Assembly (NCBI RefSeq): GCF_001306135.1
Contig: NZ_LGKP01000007.1
Coordinates: 62,001-126,000 of the forward strand
Length of the DNA: 64,000 nucleotides
Origin: Herpetosiphon geysericola
Lineage (GTDB): Bacteria; Chloroflexota; Chloroflexia; Chloroflexales; Herpetosiphonaceae
Direction: 5' to 3'
Made by a program: the position numbers and the translations under genes. This document shows positions 6,196 to 15,279 of the stretch, one piece after another. The stretch's first letter is position 1; each line of letters opens with the position of its first letter. Under the pieces are notes generated by a model, which saw only the letters and a program-made list of their open reading frames with translations, was not told the origin of the DNA and did not search any database.

Positions 6196-9100
6196 TTATA
6201 GCAAAATCCGTTCGAGGCGTTTACGAATGCGCTCAGCAGCGCTACCATTGCCCAACATGAGGTAGATGTCGATTAAACGTTGGTAGGTTGGCTCGTGATA
6301 CGGGTCGTAGCTCAATAAGCGTTCTGCGTAGGGGATGGCCTCGGCGGTTGGGCCATAGGCCAGCAATAATTCCAGATACTCGCTGGTTGCGTTGACAAAT
6401 TGAGTTAAGGCTTGCTCGCGCCAATCAAGCACCCATTCTGCGTAGGCAAGATCGCTCAGCAAATCATCCTGATAGATTGCCAAGGCGCTTTGATAGGCAT
6501 GCAAGGCGGCGGGCATGGCTCCTTGCTGGCGATGCTGGGCCGCAGTTTGCAGCAAACTCTGAAATTGGGCATAATCGGTGGTAATGCTGGCCTGCGGATT
6601 GAGGCGCAAACCAGCAGCTTCACTCAAAATAAAGGCCGAATTAGCGCCGCCGCTGCGTTCTGGCTCCAGCACATGGAGCAAGGCATTGAGGGTTACGCGC
6701 AAGGCTCCATCTGCTGCTTGATGCTCAAGCTCAGGCCAAAGCTGCTCAATCACCGCTTCGCGGCTAATAATTCGCGGGCGTTGCAGCAGCAACAACGCCA
6801 ATAATTGGCGCGCCTTTTCGCGTGCCCACGCACTAGCATCAACCAACTCTGCGCCACGCCAGAGCTGTAAACTGCCAAAAAGCTGAATCTTAAGCGAATA
6901 GGCTGGGCGTTGGCGAATGCTGGTCAGGCTTTGTTGGGCGATTTTGCGCTGTTGGGTTGAAGCTTGTTTAACCACCTCCAACAAGCGTTCAATGCTTGCA
7001 GCCGACCCATACAAGCCCAAAAGTTGCAACATCATGCTTTGTTGCGCAGGCAACTCGGCATATAATTTCCAGCAGATGGCTTCTATAGCAGCGCGATCAC
7101 GCTCAGCTAAGAATTGGGCAATTCGCTGGGGCGCAATCCCCGTGCGTAAGCCCAATTCAACCAACAACGTGGTCAAAATCAAGGGCGTGGCATTCATATG
7201 GCGATCGCCATCAGTCAAATAATCACGCCAAATTATGGTGGCTTCGCCAATTAACTGTGGGCTTGGCTGCAATTGCCAACGGCTAGCAAGCTGCACGAGG
7301 CCAGCGCGCAAGCGCAAAATTGGCGATTGAGCTGCCTCAATCATGGGCTTGGCACGATCCAAGGCCGCCAACGCGCGGCGATATTCGCCACAGCAAAACC
7401 ATGCTTGAGCCAACATCAACCACATGCGCGGATCAGCGCCATACAACGCATCATCGCGAATCAGGCCGCGCTCGCTGCTGGTTGCATCGTGCTGCGCCAG
7501 CTTAACTTCGCCCAAACTGGCCCATGCAAACGCACGCAAGGCCAACAACCGATGACGCATAATCGAGGGCAATGGCTCATCGCTTGGCTGCAATAATTGT
7601 TGAATCAAACGCTCAGTCGTTGGCCGATCGGACTCTAGCAAGGCAAGCCCAAGCTTGGTTCCGCGTGTTTGCAAACGGGTCAAACGCACGCCATAGCGCT
7701 CACTCAGCAGACTGGCCTGATCAGCCAAATCTTGGGCGAGCAAGCGATCTTCAGGCGTCGAGCGGCTCATCAAACAGGTTGCCAAGAGATCCAACAAACT
7801 CATGCGCATGGCTGGCTCGGCCTGCACTTGTGGGTGTTGCAACCAAGCTTCGATCCATTGAATACCTTCATTCGGCAAGGTCAAAATCGTATACAAGCCA
7901 CCGACCACGCAAGCAGCCACCCATCGCCAAAAGAAGGGCAATTCACTGTGGGCCAAACTTTGGGCCGTCGCCAAGGCCTTGAGATAGCGCCCACGCTTGA
8001 TCTGAAACAGCAACAAGGGAAATTTCAATAAATCACGCCGTTGGCGATACCAAACAAAACTTTTGAGGCTAAAACTTTCGCGGGCAGCGGCAAATAGCGC
8101 TTGCTCATCGCCCTGCCAAAAATAGATTAAGCATTGTTCGCCAACCACCTGAAAGGCCTCGGCGTAGCGTTGTTCAGCCCGATAGGCTTGGGCCGCCAAG
8201 GCCAACGTTTGGGCCGCCAACACCGGATCGTGTTCGCGCAAGGCCAAGCCATGCAGATGCAATAATTCGCCACTTTGGCGCTCGTTGGCTGGCAATTGTT
8301 GCAACCAGTGCAAGACTGGCTGCTGCTGCGCCAACAACGTCAAGCCAGCCTGTTTAAGTCGCGCAACAACCTTTGACCATTGGCCCAAGCGACACCAGAG
8401 ATCGAGCGCAGCTTCATAATGCCCCTGCTGATCAAACCAAATTGCCGCTTGAGTCAACAATTGCTCGACTTCGGCCAACGGCTCTTGGCGCACAACCTCC
8501 AGCCAAAACGGCTCAAAGCGCCACCAATCGTCGTGGTCGGGCACAACAAACAGGTTGTATTGCCAAATACTGGCCGGATCAGGCGCGGCCATCGCTGTTA
8601 GCACTGCTTGATTGAAAAATGGCAACTGAGCAGCAAATTGGGCAGTTCGGCGCACAGCAGCGGGCAATTGGGCTAAAACATCTTGGGCCAAAAAAGCGCC
8701 AATCGTGCCTTGATAGCTATGTGGTAGCGCTCGCCACAAGCGCAAACCAGCAGGCCAGCCATTGGTTGCCTGCCAAGCAGCCTCACGTTGGCTCGGGTTT
8801 TGGCTGGGCAAGAGTTGAGCAATTTCAGCAGCACTCAAGCGCAGCTCAGCGGCATTGAGTTGACGATATTGGCCACGCGCCGCCAAACTAGCCCAATCAA
8901 GCTGCGGCAATTGGCGGCTACTTATCACCAGATGCACGTTGGTTGGCGCAAAACGCAGCACTTCTTGCAACAGCTGCCAAGCGCTGGCCTGCAACTGTTG
9001 GCAATCATCAAGCACCAAAGCAATGCGCCGCGGCGCCAAGGTTGCCCAACAATCAAACAAATCGGCCAAGCTATTAATGGGCTTAATCAGCGGAAAACGG

Positions 9101-9348
9101 CTTGTGGTCAGATTAATCAGCAGGCGCTGAAGTTGTTCGGCCTCGGTTGGGCTATTCAAGCCATACCACAAACAATCGCCGCCAAGCGTTTGCTGCATCC
9201 ACTGGGCCAGAATTGTGGTTTTGCCATAGCCAGCCGCCGCCACAACCACCGTCAAGCGGCATGTCCAACACGCCTCCAATTGGGCTTGAAGGCGTGGGCG
9301 GTCGATCAAATCGTCATTCAGTTGCGGATAATCAAATCTATGCTGCAC
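6196..9348 (-). CDS. MalT-type STAND ATPase / TPR / BTAD transcriptional regulator
   Basis: A 1050-residue regulator. The N-terminus has a Walker A (AAAGYGKTT, residues 37-45) and Walker B (LVLDD, 111-115) of the MalT-like STAND class. The centre is a long helical repeat region typical of TPR ligand sensors. The last roughly 245 residues (from LKIQLFGSLQLW) are an AfsR/DnrI-like winged helix plus bacterial transcriptional activator domain. This order, ATPase first and BTAD last, is the reverse of AfsR and of the regulator at 56676. The cytoplasmic ATPase is expected to gate DNA binding on an inducer. It lies between the ABC pair (27 bp upstream) and the precursor array downstream on the same strand, so control of the RiPP locus is the natural inference. 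Confidence 0.8.
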   Translation of the reverse strand: MQHRFDYPQLNDDLIDRPRLQAQLEACWTCRLTVVVAAAGYGKTTILAQWMQQTLGGDCLWYGLNSPTEAEQLQRLLINLTTSRFPLIKPINSLADLFDCWATLAPRRIALVLDDCQQLQASAWQLLQEVLRFAPTNVHLVISSRQLPQLDWASLAARGQYRQLNAAELRLSAAEIAQLLPSQNPSQREAAWQATNGWPAGLRLWRALPHSYQGTIGAFLAQDVLAQLPAAVRRTAQFAAQLPFFNQAVLTAMAAPDPASIWQYNLFVVPDHDDWWRFEPFWLEVVRQEPLAEVEQLLTQAAIWFDQQGHYEAALDLWCRLGQWSKVVARLKQAGLTLLAQQQPVLHWLQQLPANERQSGELLHLHGLALREHDPVLAAQTLALAAQAYRAEQRYAEAFQVVGEQCLIYFWQGDEQALFAAARESFSLKSFVWYRQRRDLLKFPLLLFQIKRGRYLKALATAQSLAHSELPFFWRWVAACVVGGLYTILTLPNEGIQWIEAWLQHPQVQAEPAMRMSLLDLLATCLMSRSTPEDRLLAQDLADQASLLSERYGVRLTRLQTRGTKLGLALLESDRPTTERLIQQLLQPSDEPLPSIMRHRLLALRAFAWASLGEVKLAQHDATSSERGLIRDDALYGADPRMWLMLAQAWFCCGEYRRALAALDRAKPMIEAAQSPILRLRAGLVQLASRWQLQPSPQLIGEATIIWRDYLTDGDRHMNATPLILTTLLVELGLRTGIAPQRIAQFLAERDRAAIEAICWKLYAELPAQQSMMLQLLGLYGSAASIERLLEVVKQASTQQRKIAQQSLTSIRQRPAYSLKIQLFGSLQLWRGAELVDASAWAREKARQLLALLLLQRPRIISREAVIEQLWPELEHQAADGALRVTLNALLHVLEPERSGGANSAFILSEAAGLRLNPQASITTDYAQFQSLLQTAAQHRQQGAMPAALHAYQSALAIYQDDLLSDLAYAEWVLDWREQALTQFVNATSEYLELLLAYGPTAEAIPYAERLLSYDPYHEPTYQRLIDIYLMLGNGSAAERIRKRLERILL

Positions 9349-9375
9349 AATTGCCAGTGTAGCATAAAAGCCAGC

Positions 9376-11811
9376 TTACTCCTCACGCAACACATGCAAC
9401 GGGCGCCGATGGGCTGGGCGCCAAGCAACCGCCAATGCTGTCAACAAGGCAAGGCCAATCGAACAACCAAAAATCAGCAAGCCAGGCATGAAATCAAGCC
9501 CCATTTTGGCTTTTGGCTGGAGCGTGTTGAGCACAACAATTGCAATCCACACCGCCAGCATCCCAAAGCTGCCAGCAATTAAGCCAATCAAACTATATTC
9601 CATGCTAATGCTGCGCAGTAAATTGCTCGTGCTATAGCCAACCGCCTTGAAAATGCCCATTTCGCGGCGGCGCTCAAATAAGGCCAAACCAACCGCATTT
9701 GCAATCAGCACCACGCCTGCAACAAAGGCCAAGCTGGCCACTGCTATCGCAAACATGCCCAACGATTTATAGAGCATTTGAGTCGCGTTATACAAGTCAA
9801 CTTCGTTGTAGACAAAGGCTTGGGGCAGCGCTTGATTAACTGTGCTGGTTACCGTACTCAATTGATTAATCGGCAAATTCAGGATATAGATTGAACTACC
9901 GCGCTTGACGGGAAGTTGCTGCAGCGCTGCTGGACTGATCACAATTGGGCTTGATGCTTGGCTACCAGTGGCATCATAGCGCCCAACCAACCGCAGCTTC
10001 TGATTTGAGCCAATGACTGCAAATTCGCTGCCAAGTGGAATATCGCTGAAAAACCACGTTTCAAACATCATCTCATCAACGCCAGCTTGCCATTCGCCCT
10101 CAGTCAATTGCAGGTCAGCAAGTTGATCGCGACTACGAGCAGCAGCCTGAATCGGCCCATCTTCGCTATCAGGCAACGCAATGGTAACCTCGAGCATGCG
10201 AATTGGCTCAAGCGCTGGTTGTTGCAGTTGCTGTAACATTGCCGCCACCTGAGGCTCGTCGCTTGGTGCAGTAATCATCCACAAGGCCCGCGTAAGATCA
10301 GTATTTGGGTCGGCCCGCAGATCAAGCTGTTTTTTGACCGTTAGCAAGGCCGTTGCCGAAAAGCCAATCGTAAAGACGCCAATTGCTAAGGCGATAATTG
10401 CAAACGTTGCTCGTTGGCCGTTGCGTTGCATATTGCGGCTGGCCAAACGCAGCCAATAACCAGGCAATGGTATTTTGGCAACCAACCACAAAATGCCCTG
10501 AAACAGCCAATTAAGCAAGGCCAAACCAACCAGCGCGCCAACAAACACGATAATCCCAGCCCCAAATGAACCCATGCTGATGCTGGCAACCAAGGCAAAC
10601 ATTGCTCCCAAACCAGCATATAACCCAAGCATGGCGCGACGGGTGGTTGGGTTCACCTCAATTGGGCCAGTGCGCAACAACGAACCAGGCCGCACAGCAT
10701 TGGCCTTAATAATCGCCACCATGCCAAAAATCAAGGTTGTCGCGATGCCCAAGCCCACTGCCGCCGCCAAAATGCGCCAATCAACCACCGTTGGCAACAT
10801 AAAGGCACTGGTGCGTTCAAACAAACCAGTTAATTGATCGCCAATCAATACGGCGGCAAGCGCCCCAAAAATACTGCCAATCAAGCCAAGTAAGGTCGTT
10901 TCTAAGCCAAACAAAAGCAGCAATTGCGGGCCTCGGTAGCCCAAGGTTTTAAGGATGGCGATTTCGTTGCGGCGACGAGCTAACACCACTTGCATCGTGT
11001 TTGCCACCCCAATCCCGCTGACGATCAAGCCCAACACGCCAGCACCACGCAAGGTCATGTTGAAAAAGGCAGCTGTATTCGATGGCTCGTTGCTCACTAC
11101 AGAAACCAACCAGCCTGCTTGCTCTAAGGCAGCAACTTGCGGGCCTTGCTGGCCCCAAACTACCCGCACCGAATTCAAAGCAGCTTTGCCATCCAGGCTA
11201 TTCGCAGTCTCAAGGCTGAAAAATAAACTATCGGCGTTCATATTTGGCACTCGATCAACGAAGCCGACCAATTTGAGCCGCTTTGGAATTGTCCCTTGTT
11301 CAAGCAGCATCACCAACTCTTGGCCAAGCTCCAAATCGTGCTGCTTGGCCAAAACCTCACTTAGCACAACTGCATCAGGTTGCTTGAAGAGGTCAGTCAT
11401 GGTGGCGTTGGCTGGCTCGCTCACATGCAACTCACCAAGCAATGGATAGGTTGCGGGATCGATTCCATAGCCGATGCCGCTAAAAATCACATGATCGGCG
11501 CCAGCCGGCTTCAGCATACTCGGCAGAATCGCCGAATAGACCACATAATCGCCAATCACGCCAGTTTGCTTGAGCTGCTCAAGTTGGGCTTGTTGCTCAG
11601 GGCCAATCGGGCCGTCGGGCCAATTGAGCGAGGCATCACCGCCAGCGCTGACTCGATTTTCAACAAAGCTTCGATTAATTGCCGTGGATAAACTTTGCAT
11701 CGCACCAAGTGACATCACGCCAAAGGCGATGCAGATAATTGCCAAGAACGTGCGCTGGCCGCCTAAACGCAACGAGCGCCAGGCATAATTAAACGCAAAT
11801 CGCAAGCCCAT
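9376..11811 (-). CDS. ABC transporter permease, FtsX/MacB family
   Basis: An 811-residue membrane protein with an N-terminal TM anchor, a periplasmic-type core region and two FtsX domains: one around residues 250-400 (containing ARRRNEIAILKTLGY) and one at the C-terminus (ERRREMGIFKAVGYS). Duplicate FtsX units with the RRxEI/RRREM-type coupling helices define the LolC/MacB-like permeases that move lipids, peptides or lipoproteins across or out of the membrane. Its ATG overlaps the stop of the ATPase gene by one base (TAATG). Substrate is unknown; export of, or immunity to, the neighbouring RiPP is possible. Confidence 0.85.
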   Translation of the reverse strand: MGLRFAFNYAWRSLRLGGQRTFLAIICIAFGVMSLGAMQSLSTAINRSFVENRVSAGGDASLNWPDGPIGPEQQAQLEQLKQTGVIGDYVVYSAILPSMLKPAGADHVIFSGIGYGIDPATYPLLGELHVSEPANATMTDLFKQPDAVVLSEVLAKQHDLELGQELVMLLEQGTIPKRLKLVGFVDRVPNMNADSLFFSLETANSLDGKAALNSVRVVWGQQGPQVAALEQAGWLVSVVSNEPSNTAAFFNMTLRGAGVLGLIVSGIGVANTMQVVLARRRNEIAILKTLGYRGPQLLLLFGLETTLLGLIGSIFGALAAVLIGDQLTGLFERTSAFMLPTVVDWRILAAAVGLGIATTLIFGMVAIIKANAVRPGSLLRTGPIEVNPTTRRAMLGLYAGLGAMFALVASISMGSFGAGIIVFVGALVGLALLNWLFQGILWLVAKIPLPGYWLRLASRNMQRNGQRATFAIIALAIGVFTIGFSATALLTVKKQLDLRADPNTDLTRALWMITAPSDEPQVAAMLQQLQQPALEPIRMLEVTIALPDSEDGPIQAAARSRDQLADLQLTEGEWQAGVDEMMFETWFFSDIPLGSEFAVIGSNQKLRLVGRYDATGSQASSPIVISPAALQQLPVKRGSSIYILNLPINQLSTVTSTVNQALPQAFVYNEVDLYNATQMLYKSLGMFAIAVASLAFVAGVVLIANAVGLALFERRREMGIFKAVGYSTSNLLRSISMEYSLIGLIAGSFGMLAVWIAIVVLNTLQPKAKMGLDFMPGLLIFGCSIGLALLTALAVAWRPAHRRPLHVLREE

Positions 11812-12521
11812 TATTCAGCCCTCGCGCTATCATGGCGAATCTGGCCATCAACGAGGTAGAGTTGGCGATCAGCGCGGGCTGCCACATCAGGATCATGCGT
11901 CACCATCACAATCGTGATATTTAATTGGCGGCGTAAATCGGCAAATAAGTCCAGAATTTGCTTGCTGGTGGCGCTATCCAAGTTGCCAGTTGGCTCATCG
12001 GCAATCAGTAACTGTGGCGTTGTGACCAAAGCACGGGCAATTGCAACCCGTTGTTGCTGGCCGCCAGAAAGCTGGGCAGGCCGATGATCGCGTCGATCGC
12101 CAAGGCCCACCAATTCGAGCATCGCCTTGGCGCGTTGGCTAATATCGCTGCGATTGCGATGCACAAATAACGGGGCTTCAACATTTTCTTGGGCGGTCAT
12201 GGTTGGAATCAAATTAAATGCTTGGAACACAACGCCAATCGTTTGATTGCGCAAACGGGCCAATTGTGGCTCACCCATGCTGGTAATATCGACATCATTC
12301 AAGCGCACATGGCCATGACTCGGCGTATCGAGGCCCGCCAAAATGCCAAGCAAGGTCGATTTGCCCGAGCCAGAAGGGCCAGTTAAGGCGACCCATGAGC
12401 CACGGGCAATTTCCAACGAAATATTGTTCAAAATCGTCAGGTTGGTTGTGCCGAGTTGAACGGTATGCGAAACATCGCGCATTAACGCTACTGGTGCAGT
12501 AGCCGAAGGTGTTGCAAGCAT
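11811..12521 (-). CDS. ABC transporter ATP-binding protein, MacB/LolD type
   Basis: A 236-residue ATPase subunit. Motifs are in order: Walker A GPSGSGKST, the Q-loop region VVFQAFNLIPTMTAQENV, signature LSGGQQQRVAIARAL, Walker B LLIADEPTGNLD and the switch histidine in MVTHD. The wording EPTGNLD and the Q-loop are those of MacB/LolD/FtsE ATPases, matching the FtsX-type permease that follows with a one-base overlap. It powers that permease. Confidence 0.92.
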   Translation of the reverse strand: MLATPSATAPVALMRDVSHTVQLGTTNLTILNNISLEIARGSWVALTGPSGSGKSTLLGILAGLDTPSHGHVRLNDVDITSMGEPQLARLRNQTIGVVFQAFNLIPTMTAQENVEAPLFVHRNRSDISQRAKAMLELVGLGDRRDHRPAQLSGGQQQRVAIARALVTTPQLLIADEPTGNLDSATSKQILDLFADLRRQLNITIVMVTHDPDVAARADRQLYLVDGQIRHDSARAE

Positions 12522-12703
12522 GAAAATTCCTTAAAAAGAACATAGAAATTGGGGATCGGAGTTTAACGCAGAGGCGCAGAGGAAGGAAGTAAGGCTCTGG
12601 GCTGGTGGCTAGCAGAACATTTCTACGTTCAATAGCCAATAGCCTTTTTACTCCCTGAACCCCGATCTCCAGTCCCCAACAACCGATCCCCGCTCCCTCG
12701 TTA
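12522..12703. repeat. low-complexity intergenic words
   Basis: This gap holds the words TTAACGCAGAGGCGCAGAGG and a GATCCCC/AGTCCCC-type G/C-rich stretch, both recurring elsewhere in the window (28356, 31101, 51749 and 18048, 28459, 34341). No gene is seen. Confidence 0.6.
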
Positions 12704-13081
12704 TTAGGCCGCTTGAAGCTGGGTTTGGCGGGCTAGTTCAGCCAAGGCTTGGGCAATTGTTTCTGGCTGTTCGAGGCGGGCAACCGCATGCGCGCCAAGA
12801 TCGAGCCAAAGTTGGTGTTCGTTGCGTGAGCCGTTGCTCAAAACCAAACTTGCAGGGCAGCTTAGCCATTGATTTAAGCTTTTGAGCGCTGCCAAGGGAT
12901 TAATATTCAACATAGCTGCATCAATAATCACGACATCTGGCTGAAGGTTCGGCAACAAGTGCAAGGCCTCAGCATGGGTGATATCGGCAACTAATTCATA
13001 GGCTGGGTTGGCTGAAATTAAGCTATGCAGCATTGCACGACGACTAGCGATGCTGATTGTGGCAATAGTTAAGTGTTGCAT
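12704..13081 (-). CDS. degenerate response-regulator receiver protein
   Basis: A 125-residue single-domain protein with the CheY-like alternation. PDVVIIDAAML places Asp54 at the phospho-acceptor position. The N-terminal acidic pair that binds Mg is missing (the first strand reads LTIATISIASR), and the invariant lysine near strand 5 is Arg102 (GAHAVARLEQP). It therefore resembles an atypical receiver that may not be phosphorylated by the usual chemistry. AGGAGG precedes ATG 13081. It is divergent from the T-box/valS unit and upstream of the ABC genes on the same strand. No sensor kinase is nearby. Confidence 0.6.
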   Translation of the reverse strand: MQHLTIATISIASRRAMLHSLISANPAYELVADITHAEALHLLPNLQPDVVIIDAAMLNINPLAALKSLNQWLSCPASLVLSNGSRNEHQLWLDLGAHAVARLEQPETIAQALAELARQTQLQAA

Positions 13082-13169
13082 AAAGCCTCCTTGTGATGAG
13101 CTTTAGCATAGCTCGCAAGTGTTACCGGAGTATCACGAACCTGTCGCAAAATTGTCGCAAAGCTCGCGC

Positions 13170-13198
13170 TTGACACAACTCGCAAGCGTGGCTATTAT
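13170..13198 (+). promoter_or_regulatory. sigma-70-type promoter for the T-box/valS unit
   Basis: TTGACA (13170-13175), a 17-bp spacer and TATTAT (13193-13198) form a near-consensus housekeeping promoter. Transcription would start near 13205, just before the T-box leader. Confidence 0.75.
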
Positions 13199-13204
13199 TT
13201 GAGC

Positions 13205-13451
13205 AATCGCAAATGACGTTGAACAAGATGAGTAAATTATTGGTTCCCGCCAGAGATTGGGTGTCGGCGGCTGAAAGCACCCTCGGTTGAGCAATAATTG
13301 AACGTGGCTTGGAAGTCGATCAACTGAATTTCAGTAAGTTGGTTCGGGTGCGCCCGTTATCGCGCTCATGAGTGATGTTGCTGCGGCAACATAATCAAGG
13401 TGGTACCACGAGTTTCCTCTCGTCCTTGTTGGGCGTGGGGTTTTTGTTTTT
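13205..13451 (+). promoter_or_regulatory. T-box riboswitch (valine) with terminator
   Basis: Stem I is closed by CAAG/CTTG (13224-13227 with 13308-13311) and AATTATTG/CAATAATT (13235-13242 with 13292-13299). Between them the 5' side has the AGTA motif and the 3' side reads GAAC-GTG-G, giving a GTG valine specifier at 13304-13306. The distal part holds AGAGATTGGG and GCTGAAAGCACC as in T-boxes. The T-box sequence AGGTGGTACCACG is at 13398-13410. A terminator stem around CGTCC/GGGCG follows and ends in TTTTTGTTTTT. Uncharged tRNA-Val should favour the antiterminator and turn on the downstream genes. Specifier and the downstream valS agree, which supports the call strongly. Confidence 0.92.
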
Positions 13452-13479
13452 AGCGGCAAGTTGCAACGAGGGAATTGTG

Positions 13480-15258
13480 ATGGAAGCAACCAATTGGCAG
13501 CATGCAGTTGCCCAAGCCGTAGCGCAAAACGATCATCAGCGAGCCAAACAGGTACTGGCTGGGGTTATTCGCCAAAATCCTCAAGAACGTGAGGCTTGGC
13601 GCATTTTAGCCACCATCGTGACAGATGCCGACCAACAGGCCGAATGTTTGCGCCGGATTGCAGCAATTGATGCAGCAACGCCAGCAATTACGCCATTGGC
13701 TAACAGACTAAGCATCGAGCCAACGCCAAGTCCCGAGCGCCGCATCCTGTCGATCGCCAAAAAGACAATCCCGCTGGCCGATGCGCAACCTACAACGCAA
13801 CTAGCGCCCAGCGCTGGCCAAACCATGCAGGCCAATAGCAAAAAAACTATCCCGCTGGCTGATGCGCAGCCAACCATGCAGCTCGCAACAAGCGAGATTA
13901 AAACAACGCCGCTTTATGCAACCCAGCCAACGACTGAGCTTGGGCCAAATACTGACAACGCGGATCTGCCAACCCTGCGCTTGAGCCAGCCAACAGCGGA
14001 CAAAACTAAGCGGCCCCGTTCGTTGCCCAAAACACTGATGCTGCTTGGCGCCAGTTTGTGTGGCATCGGGTTGCTCATTTTGCTAGGCCTGCAACTCTGG
14101 CCTTTATTGCAACCAAGCGACAAAACTGCTGCCAATGCAGAGCCGCAGCAAGTTGAGGTTGCGCTCAATATCGTGCGTTCTGGCGTTGGTCAAACGCCAA
14201 TGACCGATCAGGCAATGGTTTATTTTGAAATTGAGAATCCCAGCGATCAAGCCTTATACAATGTTCCCTATACGATGACTGTGACTAGTCAAGCGAATAA
14301 AGTGCTGAAAAATACCAATACGATTGAATTATTGCTGCCAAAGCAAAAAATTGTCGTAACCGATGGGGTTTTTACTGGTATGAGCTTTCGCGCCAAAAGC
14401 GTTGAAGTTAGTTTAGGCAATGGCTATCCAATCGAGATTAAGCAATCTACGCCACAAATTGAAGCCAACGTATCAAACACAATTGATCTCATTCACTTTG
14501 GGCGCTTACAAGAAAGTTTTGGCAAAGAGTATCATGCCTATCCGATTAACCCAATTGCAATGAATCGCGACCTAATTAGTGCAACCAGTGTTTCGCTCTT
14601 ACTTTACGATGCTGAAAACAACGTTATTGGCGCAGGTTCCGGTTATATCGATACGATTAACAGTAAAGCTACATACAACGCTAATCGCCGTGATGAAACC
14701 ATTATTTATCCTATTATCTGGGGCAAAACTGCAATCGATCGGGTGGAAGTTATCCCAGCATTTAGCTTAGCACCATTTGATCAAAAGCCACCAATCAAAC
14801 CAAAAAAGCTTGAATTAGACCAAATGTGGCTTGGCGAATATATTCCAGCGGTTGATCCACCGCAGCATATTTTTGGTACAACTGAATATCCATCATTGCC
14901 GCCAACCTCTGGCTATCACGCTCCTGTTCCAGCTCAATGGGGTCGTTACGATGATTTTGTGAGTGATGAGGCAATGGTGCACAACTTAGAACATGGCGCA
15001 GTGCTGGTTTTTTATAATCCGCAACTGATTACGCCAAGTGAGCTTGCCCACTTAGAAGCAACCTTTGATAATCTCTATCGTCGCGATCATCATACAATTT
15101 TCCAAAAACGCTTTGATTTGGATGCTACGGTAGCAATGACCGCCTGGGAATATCGTTTGATGCTGCGCGATAATGCAAATCTCGATGCAGTTAATACATT
15201 TTTCAGCGAGCATATTGCTCGTGGCCCTGAATGCGTAAACCTACGCTGCCCTAATTAA
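13480..15258 (+). CDS. DUF3105 membrane protein with TPR-like N-terminus
   Basis: A 592-residue protein. Residues 1-80 look like a short helical repeat (AVAQAVAQNDHQRAKQVLAG), followed by a repetitive linker (KKTIPLADAQPT appears more than once), one transmembrane segment near residues 186-207 and an extracytoplasmic beta-rich region. The C-terminus is a DUF3105 domain with HNLEHGAVLVFYNP near residue 500. An upstream frame begins at 13372 but lies inside the T-box and its terminator; GAGGGA at 13468 places the true start at ATG 13480. It sits between the valine T-box and valS, 21 bp before valS, so it should be induced by valine starvation. Function unknown. Confidence 0.8.
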   Translation: MEATNWQHAVAQAVAQNDHQRAKQVLAGVIRQNPQEREAWRILATIVTDADQQAECLRRIAAIDAATPAITPLANRLSIEPTPSPERRILSIAKKTIPLADAQPTTQLAPSAGQTMQANSKKTIPLADAQPTMQLATSEIKTTPLYATQPTTELGPNTDNADLPTLRLSQPTADKTKRPRSLPKTLMLLGASLCGIGLLILLGLQLWPLLQPSDKTAANAEPQQVEVALNIVRSGVGQTPMTDQAMVYFEIENPSDQALYNVPYTMTVTSQANKVLKNTNTIELLLPKQKIVVTDGVFTGMSFRAKSVEVSLGNGYPIEIKQSTPQIEANVSNTIDLIHFGRLQESFGKEYHAYPINPIAMNRDLISATSVSLLLYDAENNVIGAGSGYIDTINSKATYNANRRDETIIYPIIWGKTAIDRVEVIPAFSLAPFDQKPPIKPKKLELDQMWLGEYIPAVDPPQHIFGTTEYPSLPPTSGYHAPVPAQWGRYDDFVSDEAMVHNLEHGAVLVFYNPQLITPSELAHLEATFDNLYRRDHHTIFQKRFDLDATVAMTAWEYRLMLRDNANLDAVNTFFSEHIARGPECVNLRCPN

Positions 15259-15279
15259 TTCTAGTTTGAGGTTAGAACT

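Noticed and set aside
13372..13479. 36-codon N-terminal extension of the DUF3105 gene
   Set aside because: It overlaps the T-box, its terminator and T-run; GAGGGA places the start at 13480.
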